Source of the DNA: Pseudooceanicola pacificus
GTDB lineage: Bacteria; Pseudomonadota; Alphaproteobacteria; Rhodobacterales; Rhodobacteraceae
DNA length: 64,000 nt
Reading direction: 5' to 3'
Assembly: GCF_009789075.1 (NCBI RefSeq)
Contig: NZ_WNXQ01000001.1
Span: forward strand, 124,001-188,000
Part shown: positions 26,271-35,889 of the stretch, one piece after another
How the letters are laid out: every line of letters begins with the position of its first letter
Position numbering within the stretch: the first letter of the stretch is position 1
Notes under the pieces: model-generated
Database searches by the model: none
Told to the model about the DNA's origin: nothing
What the model saw: only the letters and a program-made list of their open reading frames with translations
Made by a program: the position numbers and the translations under genes

Positions 26271-27341
26271 ATGAATTTCCTGAAACCGCTTCGCAGCGGT
26301 GCGCTTGCCGTATCCGCCGCCGCCCTGCTGGCCGGGCCGATCCGGGCCGAGACCATCGACGTGACCGTGGTGGCCGGCCATCCGCCGGTCTTTCTGTGGG
26401 TGAAGACCCTGACCGACGCCTTCATCCCCGCGGTCGACGCGGCGCTGGAGGGCACCGCCTATGACATCGCCTGGCTGGAGGCCTATGGCGGCACGCTGGC
26501 CAAGGTCGGCGGCGAGCTGGAGGCGATCGAGGACGGGCTGGCGCAGGTCGGCATCGTCTCGTCCCTGTTCGAACCGTCGCTGCTGAGCCTGCAGAACGTG
26601 ACCTATGTGACGCCCTTCGGGTCGGACGATGTGGATATCGTCTTTGATACCGTCGACGGGATGCATGACGAGATCCCCGACATGCGCAAGCTCTGGGCAG
26701 ACCACGACATGGAATATCTCGGCGGTGGCTTCGGGCTGGAGGATTACCTGCTGATGACCAAGTTCCCGGTCAAGACGCTGGCGGATCTGGCGGGCCACAA
26801 GATCAATGCCCCCGGCCCGGCGGTGAACTGGCTGAAGGACACCGGCGCGGTGGGTGTCTCGGGCAACCTGACGACCTATTACAACGACATCCAGACAGGC
26901 GTGGCCGAGGGGGTCATCGTCTTCCCGACCGCCGCCGCCGCGGCCAAGCTGCAGGAGGTCGCGCCCTATGTCACCCGCACCGGGTTCGGCGCGCAATATG
27001 CCGGGGCCATCGTGGCCAAGAAATCCTGGTTCGACGAGCAGCCCGCCGAGGTGCAGGACGCCCTGCAGGTCGGGGTGGATGCCTTTGCCAAGGCCTATCG
27101 CGAGGGGCTGGAGCAGCGCGTTGCCGGGGCCTTCAAGGCGATGGAAGCGGGTGGCGCGACGATCACCGTCCTGCCCGAGGAAGAGCGGCTGAAATGGGCC
27201 AATGCGATCCCCAATGTCGCGATGGAATGGGCCAGGGACCTGGACGCCAAGGGGCTGGCCGGAACCGAGGTGGTCAAGACCTACATGCAGAAGCTGAAGG
27301 ACGCGGGCGTCACGGTGCCGCGCGACTGGTCGGCGGAATAG
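26271..27341 (+). CDS. TRAP transporter substrate-binding protein, DctP family
   Basis: This 356-residue periplasmic protein has a signal peptide cleaved after GPIRA (residue 25). The DctP fold is recognised from IDVTVVAGHPP, the hinge region LADLAGHKINAPGPAVNWLKDTGAVG (the conserved Arg of the carboxylate clamp is not evident at the usual place), and YYNDIQTGVAEGVIVF. AAGGGAGGA lies 6 nt before the ATG. It delivers its ligand to the DctQM permease encoded next. The ligand is unknown but should be an organic acid degraded by the three enzymes at the end of the operon. Confidence 0.92.
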   Translation: MNFLKPLRSGALAVSAAALLAGPIRAETIDVTVVAGHPPVFLWVKTLTDAFIPAVDAALEGTAYDIAWLEAYGGTLAKVGGELEAIEDGLAQVGIVSSLFEPSLLSLQNVTYVTPFGSDDVDIVFDTVDGMHDEIPDMRKLWADHDMEYLGGGFGLEDYLLMTKFPVKTLADLAGHKINAPGPAVNWLKDTGAVGVSGNLTTYYNDIQTGVAEGVIVFPTAAAAAKLQEVAPYVTRTGFGAQYAGAIVAKKSWFDEQPAEVQDALQVGVDAFAKAYREGLEQRVAGAFKAMEAGGATITVLPEEERLKWANAIPNVAMEWARDLDAKGLAGTEVVKTYMQKLKDAGVTVPRDWSAE

Positions 27342-27645
<304 letters not shown>

Positions 27646-27649
<4 letters not shown>

Positions 27650-28188
27650 GCCACACCATCGACACCACGCCCGAGCCCGAGGGCCCCCGCCCCCTGCCGC
27701 TGAAGCTGGCCGACGGGATCATGTCGGCGGCTAACGTGGCGGCGACGGCCTGGATCCTGCTGTTGATGGTGCTGATCCTGTCGGATGTCATCGGGCGCAA
27801 TGCCTTCCTGCATCCCATCGCCGGGGTGCCCGAGATGGTGAAATTCTCGATCGTCGGCATCGTCTTCCTGCAGGTCGCCCACACCCACCGCAAGGGCGAG
27901 CTGATCCGCTCGGACGGGATCCTCGGCCTGCTGGCCAAACGTCGGCCCCGGGCCGGTGCCCTGCTGGACTGCGCCGGGCAGCTCTGCGGGGTGGCGGTGT
28001 CGCTGATGCTGGCCTGGGCGGTCTATCCAAAGGCCACCCGCGCCTTTGCCCGGGGCGAGATGGAGGGGATCGCCGGTCACTTCCAGATGCCCGTCTGGCC
28101 CTTCCTCGCCATCGTCACCGGCGGCTCGGCCCTGCTGGCGCTGTCCTTCGCGATCTCGGCCTTTTACGCCGGCAAGAGGGCCCTGTGA
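27646..28188 (+). CDS. TRAP transporter small permease, DctQ family
   Basis: This 180-residue inner-membrane protein has four hydrophobic segments at about 35-55, 68-88, 110-130 and 150-170. VLILSDVIGRNAFLHPIAGVPEMVKFSIVGIVFLQVAHTHRKGELIRSD is the DctQ signature region. It pairs with the large permease encoded next, whose ATG overlaps its stop (TGATG). The N-terminal 20 residues are Pro-rich and cytoplasmic. Confidence 0.92.
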
Positions 28189-29492
28189 TGGATCCGCTGA
28201 CGATCGGATACCTCTCGCTCGCCGGGATCGGGATCGCCATCTACGGCGGCATCCATGTGGCCATCGCGCTGGCGGGCGTGTCGCTGCTGGGGGTCTGGGC
28301 GATCACCGGCAAGATCAAGCTGGCGCTGAACTTCGTCGCGCTGGCGGCCACCGATTCCATTGCCGAATACACCTTCGGGGTCGTGCCGCTGTTTGTGCTG
28401 ATGGGCCTTGCGGTCAGCGAGTCGGGGCTGGGCCGCGACACATTCGCCATCATCGCGCGGGGCATGCGCGGCTGGCGCGGCGGGCTGGGCGTGGCGACAG
28501 TGCTGTCGAACGCGGTCTTTGCCGCGATCACCGGGATCTCCATCGCCTCGGCCGCCGTCTTTTCCAAGGTCGCGGTGCCCGAGATGGTGCGCGCCGGGAC
28601 CGCCCGCAGCATCGCCGTCGGCGTGGTCGCCGGCTCCTCGGTGCTGGGCATGCTGATCCCGCCGTCGCTGCTGCTGATCCTGTTCGCCATCCTCACCGAC
28701 AGTTCGGTCGGCGACCTGTTTGTCGCGGGCGTCGGGCCGGGGCTGCTGCTGGCGCTGGCCTATGGCGTCTACCTGACGGTGCTGGGCCGGGTGCGGCCCG
28801 ACCTGTTCGACGGGCCACGCGGCACCGGCGGGGCCGAGGACCGCACGCCCGGTTACCTGATGCTGCCCGTCCTCGGCCTGGCCGGGCTGGTGCTGGGCGG
28901 GATCTACACCGGCTTCTTCACCCCGACCGAGGCGGGGGCCGTCGGCGCCGCCGCCGCGCTGATCCTTGCCTTCGGCATGCGCCGCATCGGCGGGCGCGAG
29001 GCCTGGCGGATCACGGTCCAGACCGGGCATATCACCGCCGCCGTCTGCTTCCTGATCGTCGGCGCCTCGATCTATGGCCGGATGCTGGGCTTTTCCGGCG
29101 TGCCGGGGGCGATCACGCAATGGGCCGTCGCCTCGGGCATCGGGCCGCTGGGGTTCCTGTTCGCCTTTGCGCTGATCGTGGCGCTGATGGGCACCGTGCT
29201 GGACAGCAGCTCTATCATGCTGGTGACCGTGCCGCTGGCCTTCCCGATCTCGCAGGAGCTGGGGATCGACGTGGCGCATTTCGGCCTGGTCACCGTGATC
29301 GCCGTAGAAATCGGCCTGCTGACCCCGCCGCTTGGCCTGTCGGTCTTTGTCGTGCAGGCCACGCTCAGGGATCAGGGCGTGACCCTGGGCGAGGTCTTCA
29401 AGGGCGCCGCGCCCTTTGCTCTTATCATGGCTGCGGTGCTGACCGCCGTCATCCTCTTCCCCGTCATTGCCATCGGCCTGCTGGGCCGCTGA
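28188..29492 (+). CDS. TRAP transporter large permease, DctM family
   Basis: This 434-residue protein has about 12 membrane segments. It shows DctM features such as FAAITGISIASAAVFSKVAVPEM, GSSVLGMLIPPSLLLILFAILTDSSVG and TEAGAVGAAAALI, and LLTPPLGLSVFVVQ near the end. It forms the Na+-coupled channel with DctQ. ATG 28188 overlaps the dctQ stop; a GTG 3 nt earlier is also possible. GGAGGTG for the next gene follows immediately after its stop. Confidence 0.93.
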   Translation: MDPLTIGYLSLAGIGIAIYGGIHVAIALAGVSLLGVWAITGKIKLALNFVALAATDSIAEYTFGVVPLFVLMGLAVSESGLGRDTFAIIARGMRGWRGGLGVATVLSNAVFAAITGISIASAAVFSKVAVPEMVRAGTARSIAVGVVAGSSVLGMLIPPSLLLILFAILTDSSVGDLFVAGVGPGLLLALAYGVYLTVLGRVRPDLFDGPRGTGGAEDRTPGYLMLPVLGLAGLVLGGIYTGFFTPTEAGAVGAAAALILAFGMRRIGGREAWRITVQTGHITAAVCFLIVGASIYGRMLGFSGVPGAITQWAVASGIGPLGFLFAFALIVALMGTVLDSSSIMLVTVPLAFPISQELGIDVAHFGLVTVIAVEIGLLTPPLGLSVFVVQATLRDQGVTLGEVFKGAAPFALIMAAVLTAVILFPVIAIGLLGR

Positions 29493-29503
29493 AGGAGGTG
29501 CAC

Positions 29504-30274
29504 ATGAAACTGATCGACCTGGCCCGCGCGCTGGAAAACACGACATACGCCGACCCGCCGGGGCTGCATCCGCAGATCGAATACCAGGCGCATGACGACA
29601 CGGCGCAGCAGATCCTGGGCTTTTTCCCCGGGGTGACCCGCGACGGCCTGCCCGGCGGCGAGGGCTGGGCGGTCGAGCGGGTGCAGCTGTCGACCCACAA
29701 CGGCACCCATCTGGACGCGCCCTATCACTATCATTCCACGATGGACGGCGGGAAACGTGCGATCACCATCGACGAGGTGCCGCTGGACTGGTGCATGGGC
29801 CCGGGGGTCAAGCTGGATTTCCGCCACCTTCCCGACGGCCATGTGGTGACGGCCGAGGAGGTCGCGGCCGAGTTCGACCGCATCGGCCATGACCTGCAAC
29901 CGGGCGACATCGTGCTGGTGAATACCGCCGCCGGGGCCGCCTATGGCCAACCGCATTACGTCGCAACCGGCTGTGGCATCGGCCATGCGGCGACCTGCTG
30001 GATGACCGAACGCGGCATGCGGGTCTGCGGCACGGATGCCTGGAGCTGGGACGCGCCCTTCATCCACACGGCAAAGAAGGTGGCCGAAACCGGCGATGCC
30101 TCGCTGATCTGGGAGGGCCACCGCGCCGGGATGGTGCGCGGCTATTGCCACATGGAAAAGCTCGCCAACCTCGAAGAGCTGCCCGCCACCGGGTTCGAGG
30201 TGCAGTGCTTTCCCGTCAAGATCAAGCAGGCGAGCGCGGGCTGGTGCCGCCCCGTCGCCATCATCCGGGATTGA
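29504..30274 (+). CDS. Cyclase family protein (kynurenine formamidase-like metal hydrolase)
   Basis: This 256-residue protein has the family metal-binding motif HxGTHxDxPxH as H65-N-G-T-H69-L-D71-A-P-Y-H75. Members hydrolyse N-formyl or cyclic amide/ester bonds (kynurenine formamidase, isatin hydrolase). A strong SD, AAGGAGGTG, lies 3-4 nt before the ATG. It sits directly after the TRAP genes, so its substrate is probably the imported compound or the next intermediate. The tail PVKIKQASAGWCRPVAII is also conserved. The exact reaction is unknown. Confidence 0.85.
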   Translation: MKLIDLARALENTTYADPPGLHPQIEYQAHDDTAQQILGFFPGVTRDGLPGGEGWAVERVQLSTHNGTHLDAPYHYHSTMDGGKRAITIDEVPLDWCMGPGVKLDFRHLPDGHVVTAEEVAAEFDRIGHDLQPGDIVLVNTAAGAAYGQPHYVATGCGIGHAATCWMTERGMRVCGTDAWSWDAPFIHTAKKVAETGDASLIWEGHRAGMVRGYCHMEKLANLEELPATGFEVQCFPVKIKQASAGWCRPVAIIRD

Positions 30275-30285
30275 GGAGAGAGAGC

Positions 30286-31215
30286 ATGAAACTGGCAACA
30301 TTCGATGCGGGCACCGGCCCCCGGCTGGGCGCGGTGACCGAGGCCGGGATGGTTGACCTGACCGCCACCGGCAGGCCCGAACTGGCCACGATGCTGGCGC
30401 TGATCGAGGCGGGGGAACCCGGTCTGGCCCTGGCCCGCGAGGCAGCCGGGGGTGCGGCGCTGCCGATGGAGGGGCTGAAGCTGCTGGCCCCGATCCCGGT
30501 GCCGCCGCAGATGCGGGATGCCTCGACCTTTCCCAAACATATCGTGCAGGCCCCGGTCGGCATGCAGAAGCTGGCCGCCGGGATGCAGGGCAAGCCGATC
30601 CCCAATGTCGAGCCGGGCGAGGTGCCCGACATCTATCGCCAGCAGCCGATCTTTTACATCACCAACCGCTTTTCCGTGCGCGGGACGGAGACCGATGTGC
30701 CCTGGCCGAAATATTCCAACACGATGGATTTTGAGCTGGAGGTCGCCTGCGTCATCGGCACGCCCGGCAAGGACATCGCCAAGGCCGACGCGCTGAACCA
30801 TGTCTTTGGCTACACGATCTTCAACGATTTCTCGGCCCGCGACACCCAGCTGATCGAGATGCAGGGCATGCTCGGCCCGGCTAAGGGCAAGAGCTTCGAC
30901 TGCGGCAACGTGCTGGGCCCGGTCATCGTGACGGCGGACGAAATCCCCGATCCCCGGGCGCTGAAGACCCGCGCGCGGATCAACGGCAAGACCTTCGTCG
31001 ACACGGATATGAGCGCGGGGCTGCACGGGTTCGACGACCTGATCGCCTTCATCTCGCGTGACGAGATGCTGCATCCGGGCGAGGTGATCGGCGCGGGCAC
31101 GGTGAACGACGGCTGCGGGCTGGAGCATTCGCACTTCCTGCAGGACGGCGATGTGGTCGAGCTGGAGGTCGACGGCATCGGCATCCTGCGTAACCGGGTC
31201 GTTCGGCAGGTTTGA
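30286..31215 (+). CDS. Fumarylacetoacetate hydrolase (FAH) family protein
   Basis: This 309-residue protein has the FAH catalytic domain from about residue 110: DFELEVACVIG supplies acidic metal ligands, GYTIFNDFSARDTQ and KSFDCGNVLGPVIVTADEI follow, and HPGEVIGAGTVNDGCG is near the end. Members cleave C-C bonds or hydrate/decarboxylate beta-keto acids in aromatic and organic-acid degradation. It has a GGAGAG SD. It follows the cyclase by 11 nt, so the two likely act in sequence. Confidence 0.87.
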   Translation: MKLATFDAGTGPRLGAVTEAGMVDLTATGRPELATMLALIEAGEPGLALAREAAGGAALPMEGLKLLAPIPVPPQMRDASTFPKHIVQAPVGMQKLAAGMQGKPIPNVEPGEVPDIYRQQPIFYITNRFSVRGTETDVPWPKYSNTMDFELEVACVIGTPGKDIAKADALNHVFGYTIFNDFSARDTQLIEMQGMLGPAKGKSFDCGNVLGPVIVTADEIPDPRALKTRARINGKTFVDTDMSAGLHGFDDLIAFISRDEMLHPGEVIGAGTVNDGCGLEHSHFLQDGDVVELEVDGIGILRNRVVRQV

Positions 31216-31564
31216 GCGCATCCTGGGAACGTGATTTGGCTGCGGGCCCGGGCCGGCATAAGTTGTCGGCACCGGGCCCCTCGCCATCCATTCCCCGGAT
31301 CGGGGCCATGCCCCGTTGAGCTGGGCTCCGGTGGCGCGGGCGGCAAACACGCCCGCGTCTCGGCATGTCCGGGTGTCGGGTCCGGCGCGGCCTTCCGCTG
31401 AAACCGGCGGCCCCTCCCCCCGTCCGCGCGCTGTCTGTGCCCCGTCCCTGCCGGGTCCGACAGGGACCTGCGACTCGTGGCAAACCGCTTTCGAACGACG
31501 GGTAAGCGCCCTAACACTCGAGTCGAACCGGTGCATGGCCGGTGACGGAGGAGGAACACCCGAC
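31216..31564 (+). other. Gap between the FAH and CMD genes
   Basis: This 349-nt stretch has no gene I can support. It contains one strong inverted repeat (31244-31279) close to the FAH stop, then GC-rich sequence and finally the GAGGAGGA SD of the CMD gene. The CMD gene therefore probably has its own promoter or is read through at a reduced level. Confidence 0.6.
31244..31279 (+). terminator. Long hairpin after the FAH-family gene
   Basis: The arms GGGCCCGG and CCGGGCCC pair perfectly, and inner arms GCCGGCA/TGTCGGC pair with one mismatch, giving a stem of about 15 bp around a 5-nt loop. No T-run follows, so termination would be Rho-dependent or partial. It probably ends the TRAP operon. Confidence 0.55.
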
Positions 31565-32128
31565 ATGATGGATCCCAAGGCCCTGCGCCTCAGCCCGCCC
31601 GATCCGGCGGCCTACACGCCCCGCCAGCAAGAGGTGCACGACATGATCGTCGCCTCGCCCCGGGGCCGCGTCGTGGGGCCGCTGGCCCTTTGGCTGAACC
31701 GGCCCGAACTTGCGGCCGGGGCAACCGCGCTTGGCACCTACCTGCGCTACAACACGGCCCTGTCGCCGCTGCTGTCGGAGCTGGCGATCATCACCACCGC
31801 CCGCTGCTGGAATGCGGAATTCGAATGGTTCGCGCACAAGAAGCTGGCCCTGGAGGCCGGGCTTGACCCGGCCATCGCCGATGCGATCCGCGACCGGCAG
31901 ACCCCGTCGTTTGCGGACGAAGAGCAGGAGGTGGTCTTCCTCTTCACCCAGGCCACGATGGAACAGCGCCGGACCGATGACGCGCTCTATGCCCGCACGC
32001 TCAAGGCCCTGGGACAGGACAGGCTGGTCGATCTGGTGGGGCTGATCGGGTATTACAGCTTTGTCTCGGTGACGCTGAACAATTTCAACGTGCTGCCCGA
32101 GAACCCGGCGGATCGCGAATTCGGCTGA
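31565..32128 (+). CDS. Carboxymuconolactone decarboxylase (CMD) family protein
   Basis: This 187-residue, all-helical protein has ELAIITTARCWNAEFEWFAHKKLALEAGL at about 68-97, the conserved CMD segment. The CxxC pair of AhpD-type peroxidase relatives is absent (single Cys), so a ring-opening or decarboxylase-like role fits better. GAGGAGGA lies about 9 nt before the first of two adjacent ATGs. Its position after the cyclase and FAH genes suggests it belongs to the same catabolic pathway. Confidence 0.85.
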   Translation: MMDPKALRLSPPDPAAYTPRQQEVHDMIVASPRGRVVGPLALWLNRPELAAGATALGTYLRYNTALSPLLSELAIITTARCWNAEFEWFAHKKLALEAGLDPAIADAIRDRQTPSFADEEQEVVFLFTQATMEQRRTDDALYARTLKALGQDRLVDLVGLIGYYSFVSVTLNNFNVLPENPADREFG

Positions 32129-32183
32129 CCGCCCCCCGGCGCCGCCCCGCATCCCGCGGGCGGCGCGCTGACCGTCAGCGCCA

Positions 32184-34070
32184 TCAGGTGGTGGCGTTGA
32201 CGATCTCTTCGGTCGCGGCGCCGTAGCGCTCGACCCATTTCTTCATCGCGAAATCGGCTGCGGACTGATCCCGTGCCTCGACCGCGCGGCGGATATCGTT
32301 CAGCGCGGCGGCCATCTCGATCTCGGACAGGTGCTCTTCCTGTGCGCGCAGGATCTTGGGATGCGGCGTGGTCAGCATGTCCGTCCCGATCAGCAGCTCT
32401 TCGTGCAGCTTCTCGCCATTGCGCAGGCCGGTAAAGGCGATCTCGATATCGCCCTTGGGATTGTCGGCGTCGCGCACGGAATAGCCCGCGCCCTCGATCA
32501 TCTGGCGGGCGACCTGCAGGATCGGCACCGGCTCACCCATGTCGAGCACGAAGACATCGCCGCCCCGCGCGAAGGAGCCGGCCAGCAGCACCAGCCGCAC
32601 CGCTTCGGAGACTGTCATGAAATAGCGGGTCACCTTGCGGTCGGTCACGGTGACCGGGCCGCCGCGGGCGATCTGCTCTTCGAACAGCGGAATGACCGAG
32701 CCGGAGGACCCCATCACATTGCCGAACCGCACCATCGAAAAGCGCGTCGTCTTGGACCGCGTCGCGAGGTCCTGCACGATCTGTTCCGCCATCCGCTTGG
32801 TCGAACCCATGATCGACGAGGGCCGCACCGCCTTGTCGGACGACACCAGGATGAAACGTTCGACACCCATCGCCCCGGCGGCATCGGCAACGATCTTGGT
32901 GCCCAGCACGTTGTTGCGCAGCCCCTCGATCGAGTTGCTCTGCACCATCGGCAGGTGCTTGTAGGCGGCGGCATGCAGCACGACGTCGATGTCGTATTGC
33001 TCCATCACCGACATCACCAGCGACTTCTCGCAGATCGACCCGAGGACCGGCACCACGTCCATCTCGGGGTCCTGTTCGACCAGTTCGCGCTGGATGTTGT
33101 AGAGCGCAAGCTCGCTGTGATCGATCAGCACCAGCCGGGTGGGATGGCAGGTCATCAGCTGGCGGCAGAGCTCGGATCCGATGGATCCGCCGGCGCCCGT
33201 CACCAGGATGCGCTTGCCGGCATAGGCGTCGCTGACGCCGGGCAGTTCCTCTTCCAGCCGGTTGCGGCCCAGAAGGTCATGGATGTCGACCGACAGCGGC
33301 TTGTGCGGGCCCTGGCCGTAATCCTTGTTCGCGACGATCTCGGCGAAGGAGGGCAGGGAATGCACCTCGCAGCCGATGTCGCGCAGGCGCTTGGTGATCC
33401 GGGCCTGGGTCGCGCGCCCGACCGAGGGCATCGCCAGGACGACGCGGTCGATCTCGTTGCGCTGCACCAGTTCCTTGATGTGCACGGGCGAAAACACCCG
33501 CATACCGGAAATCGTCAGGCTTTGCAGGCGCGGGTTGTCGTCGACAAAGGCCACGGGGACCACGGCATCGTCGGTCGACAGCGCGGCGGCCAGCTGGCGG
33601 CCGGTCTGCCCGGCGCCGTAGATCAACACGCGCTTGCGGTTGCCGCCGGTGACGTAGATCCACTTGACCACGCGCAGCAGCGTCAGCCGCGCCGTGACCG
33701 TGAGGATCAGGAACGTCATGGTGAAGACCGCGATTTCGACCACGTTCAGGCTCTGCCCCGGCAGGGAGTTTGCCAAGGCACAGGTCGCCCCCAGGCCAAC
33801 GGCCAGCAGGGCGGAATCGGTGATGCCGTTGACCTCGTAGGCCAGCAGTTTGATCCGGTCGAGGCCCATGTAGACGATCATCGCGACCGCCACGGGAAGG
33901 GCGATCATCGGAAATTTCAGAGTGGAAAGGTCATTGAACGTGAACTGTGCGCCGTCACGGACAAAGCCGACGGCGAACAGAAGGGCCAGAAGGACCCAAA
34001 CAGAATCCATCACAATGAGGATGACCCGCTTCTGCGACAGAGGCATTCGCAGGGCCATTTCGTAAAGCAT
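32184..34070 (-). CDS. UDP-sugar 4,6-dehydratase/epimerase, PglF/CapD-like membrane protein
   Basis: This 628-residue protein has four N-terminal transmembrane segments (about 15-135) and a CoA-binding-like Rossmann domain (GAGQTG at 152-157). The catalytic SDR domain has TGAGGSIG at 291-298. The usual Tyr of YxxxK is replaced by the family's S411-D-K413 plus MGSTK at 421-425, as in PglF/WbpM dehydratases. Such enzymes make the UDP-4-keto-6-deoxy-HexNAc precursor of surface glycans. GGAG lies 8 nt before the ATG. Its partner sugar transferase lies upstream on the same strand. Confidence 0.92.
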   Translation of the reverse strand: MLYEMALRMPLSQKRVILIVMDSVWVLLALLFAVGFVRDGAQFTFNDLSTLKFPMIALPVAVAMIVYMGLDRIKLLAYEVNGITDSALLAVGLGATCALANSLPGQSLNVVEIAVFTMTFLILTVTARLTLLRVVKWIYVTGGNRKRVLIYGAGQTGRQLAAALSTDDAVVPVAFVDDNPRLQSLTISGMRVFSPVHIKELVQRNEIDRVVLAMPSVGRATQARITKRLRDIGCEVHSLPSFAEIVANKDYGQGPHKPLSVDIHDLLGRNRLEEELPGVSDAYAGKRILVTGAGGSIGSELCRQLMTCHPTRLVLIDHSELALYNIQRELVEQDPEMDVVPVLGSICEKSLVMSVMEQYDIDVVLHAAAYKHLPMVQSNSIEGLRNNVLGTKIVADAAGAMGVERFILVSSDKAVRPSSIMGSTKRMAEQIVQDLATRSKTTRFSMVRFGNVMGSSGSVIPLFEEQIARGGPVTVTDRKVTRYFMTVSEAVRLVLLAGSFARGGDVFVLDMGEPVPILQVARQMIEGAGYSVRDADNPKGDIEIAFTGLRNGEKLHEELLIGTDMLTTPHPKILRAQEEHLSEIEMAAALNDIRRAVEARDQSAADFAMKKWVERYGAATEEIVNATT

Positions 34071-34295
34071 TGGATCTACTCCAGAAAGTCAGTCGTCATC
34101 CCCATATCACCCGGGATGCTTCAAATTGGTTCACACTATCAAGTTGGGTGCAAAAATGAGGATGCCATCAAGTACGGAAATCCCTACCGAAACCCGAAAT
34201 CTGCCGTATTTTCATGCAAATGAACGATTCGAACAACCCATTTTTCTGCACCTGCGAAATGATCGGCGGAAAGTCGCGTGCCGTTACGTCACGTC

Positions 34296-34916
34296 TTATC
34301 TGCGCCGACGTCCGGGCATTCGTCTGGTAACCGAGGCGCACATCAATGTGAAGTCCAGGCAAACATTCGAATGGCGCGCATAGATCAGGTCGATCCGGGC
34401 CTTGATCGGGACGCACCGGCGCACATAGACGGCCTCGGTCTCGTCCGGCGAGGTGCATTGGGACAACAGCCTGTCCTCACGCGCATGGACCATCAGCGTG
34501 GCCATTCCGGTGATCCCGGGGCGGCTCTTCAGCACCTCGGCGTAGAGCTCGGGGAACATCTCGACATAGCGGCGCAGGGGCGGCCGGGGCCCGACAAAGC
34601 TGATGTCGCCGCGAAAGACGTTCCAGAGCTGGGGCACTTCGTCCAGGCGGTAGCGGCGCAGCCAGCGGCCGGTGCGGGTGATCCGGCTGGTCTTGTCCCC
34701 CCCCGACACGCCCCGGTCGCCGGGATCGTTGCTCATGGTGCGGAACTTGATCAGACCGAAGGGCTGATCCGGGGCTTTCATCCGCTCGGCGACGTAAAAC
34801 ACCGGGCGGCCGTCCCGGATCAGGATCAGCAGGGTGATCCAGATCACCACCGGCCAGAGCACGGCTGTCAGCACAATGGCCGAGGCAAGGTCGAACAGGC
34901 GCTTGAGAGGCGTCAT
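34296..34916 (-). CDS. Sugar transferase (monotopic phosphoglycosyl transferase, WcaJ/PglC type)
   Basis: This 206-residue protein attaches the first sugar phosphate to undecaprenyl phosphate. It has one re-entrant/membrane helix (about 10-34), the basic LIKFRTM stretch (55-61), the catalytic D92-E93 in YRLDEVPQLWNVFRGD, and FVGPRPP. The start overlaps the epimerase stop (ATGA), so the two are coupled. The C-terminus is Arg-rich. A substrate made by the dehydratase downstream would fit. Confidence 0.92.
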   Translation of the reverse strand: MTPLKRLFDLASAIVLTAVLWPVVIWITLLILIRDGRPVFYVAERMKAPDQPFGLIKFRTMSNDPGDRGVSGGDKTSRITRTGRWLRRYRLDEVPQLWNVFRGDISFVGPRPPLRRYVEMFPELYAEVLKSRPGITGMATLMVHAREDRLLSQCTSPDETEAVYVRRCVPIKARIDLIYARHSNVCLDFTLMCASVTRRMPGRRRR

Positions 34917-35791
34917 GCGGGCACCGCTCCCCAGCTGCGCCACTGCCGGACCAGCTGCTCCGGATGCGCACTGTCCGTGAGCGGGCCGATCAGCCGGGCA
35001 GCCCGTTCGTCCGACAGGGCCATCAGGGCCAGCGCATCGGACGGGGCGGGCCGCATCACCGGGCTGCGCCCGGCGGCGCGGGCAATAGCCTCCATCGCCA
35101 CGGGGCGCGGGCCGGTCAGGTTCAGCAGGCGCGGCAGGCCGCCCGGCGGCAGGTCCAGCAGCGCGGTCAGGGCCTGGGCGAAATCCTCGGGCGCCAGATA
35201 GCTGCGGCGCGGGCCCTGCCCGTCGGCGAACCGGTCGATCTGCATCTGCCGCCCCTGTTCCAGCGCCGCGAACAACCCGTCCGCACCGGCGACATTGGCC
35301 ATCCGCATGGCGCACCATTCCGGGCCATCGGGGTTCCGCCCGCTCCAGTCCGCCAGCGCCCGTTCCATCGCCGCCTTGGCCTGACCATAGGGCGACCACG
35401 GCGCGGGATCGTCGGTTTCGCGCCCCGGCCCGGCCCCGCCGGGATAGACCGCGGCAGAAGAGCAATGTAGCACCCGGGTCGCCCCGACCTGTCGGGCCAG
35501 CTCCATTGCGGCCAGGGCCAGCGCGGTATTGGCCGACAGGTCGCGCCCCGCGCCGGGCGTGACGCCCCACAGGGCAACGATGCAATCCGCCCGGGGAAGA
35601 TGTGCCGTGGTATCGCCCGGCGCCCAGGCCAGATCGCCCGCCCCCGGATCCCGCCGCACGAGCCACGCGGTCTGACCCGGCGAACCGCGCCCCTCCGCCC
35701 AGATCCGCCGGACCATTGCGGCAATCTTGCCATTCGCGCCGAGAATAAGGCTGCGTCGGCGGTTTTTGGCACCCTGAGGCAATCCGGTCAC
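34913..35791 (-). CDS. NAD-dependent epimerase/dehydratase family protein
   Basis: This protein of about 292 residues is an extended SDR. The nucleotide-binding loop is LILGANGKIA, degenerate from GxxGxxG. The catalytic triad is visible as Ser (HCSSAAVYP) and YGQAK (Tyr-x-x-x-Lys). GTG 35791 is preferred because GGAGG lies 4 nt upstream; a GTG at 35818 gives 9 more residues. It overlaps the sugar transferase by 4 nt and is divergent from the export lipoprotein, so it is part of the polysaccharide module. Confidence 0.83.
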   Translation of the reverse strand: MTGLPQGAKNRRRSLILGANGKIAAMVRRIWAEGRGSPGQTAWLVRRDPGAGDLAWAPGDTTAHLPRADCIVALWGVTPGAGRDLSANTALALAAMELARQVGATRVLHCSSAAVYPGGAGPGRETDDPAPWSPYGQAKAAMERALADWSGRNPDGPEWCAMRMANVAGADGLFAALEQGRQMQIDRFADGQGPRRSYLAPEDFAQALTALLDLPPGGLPRLLNLTGPRPVAMEAIARAAGRSPVMRPAPSDALALMALSDERAARLIGPLTDSAHPEQLVRQWRSWGAVPA

Positions 35792-35818
35792 AGGCCCTCC
35801 GCGCCTTTTCGTTTTCAC

Positions 35819-35871
35819 TTCTGCAATGTTTGTCTATCAACGCCGTGATCGTCTAGGAAGACACTGCAGAA
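35819..35871. promoter_or_regulatory. Divergent polysaccharide promoter region with an 11-bp inverted repeat
   Basis: TTCTGCAATGT (35819-35829) and ACACTGCAGAA (35861-35871) are inverted copies with one mismatch, with centres 42 bp apart (four helical turns). They flank nearly the whole spacer between the divergent epimerase and export genes. A regulator binding both arms on one face of the helix could control both directions. Confidence 0.5.
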
Positions 35872-35889
35872 TATGGAAGGCAAGGCATC

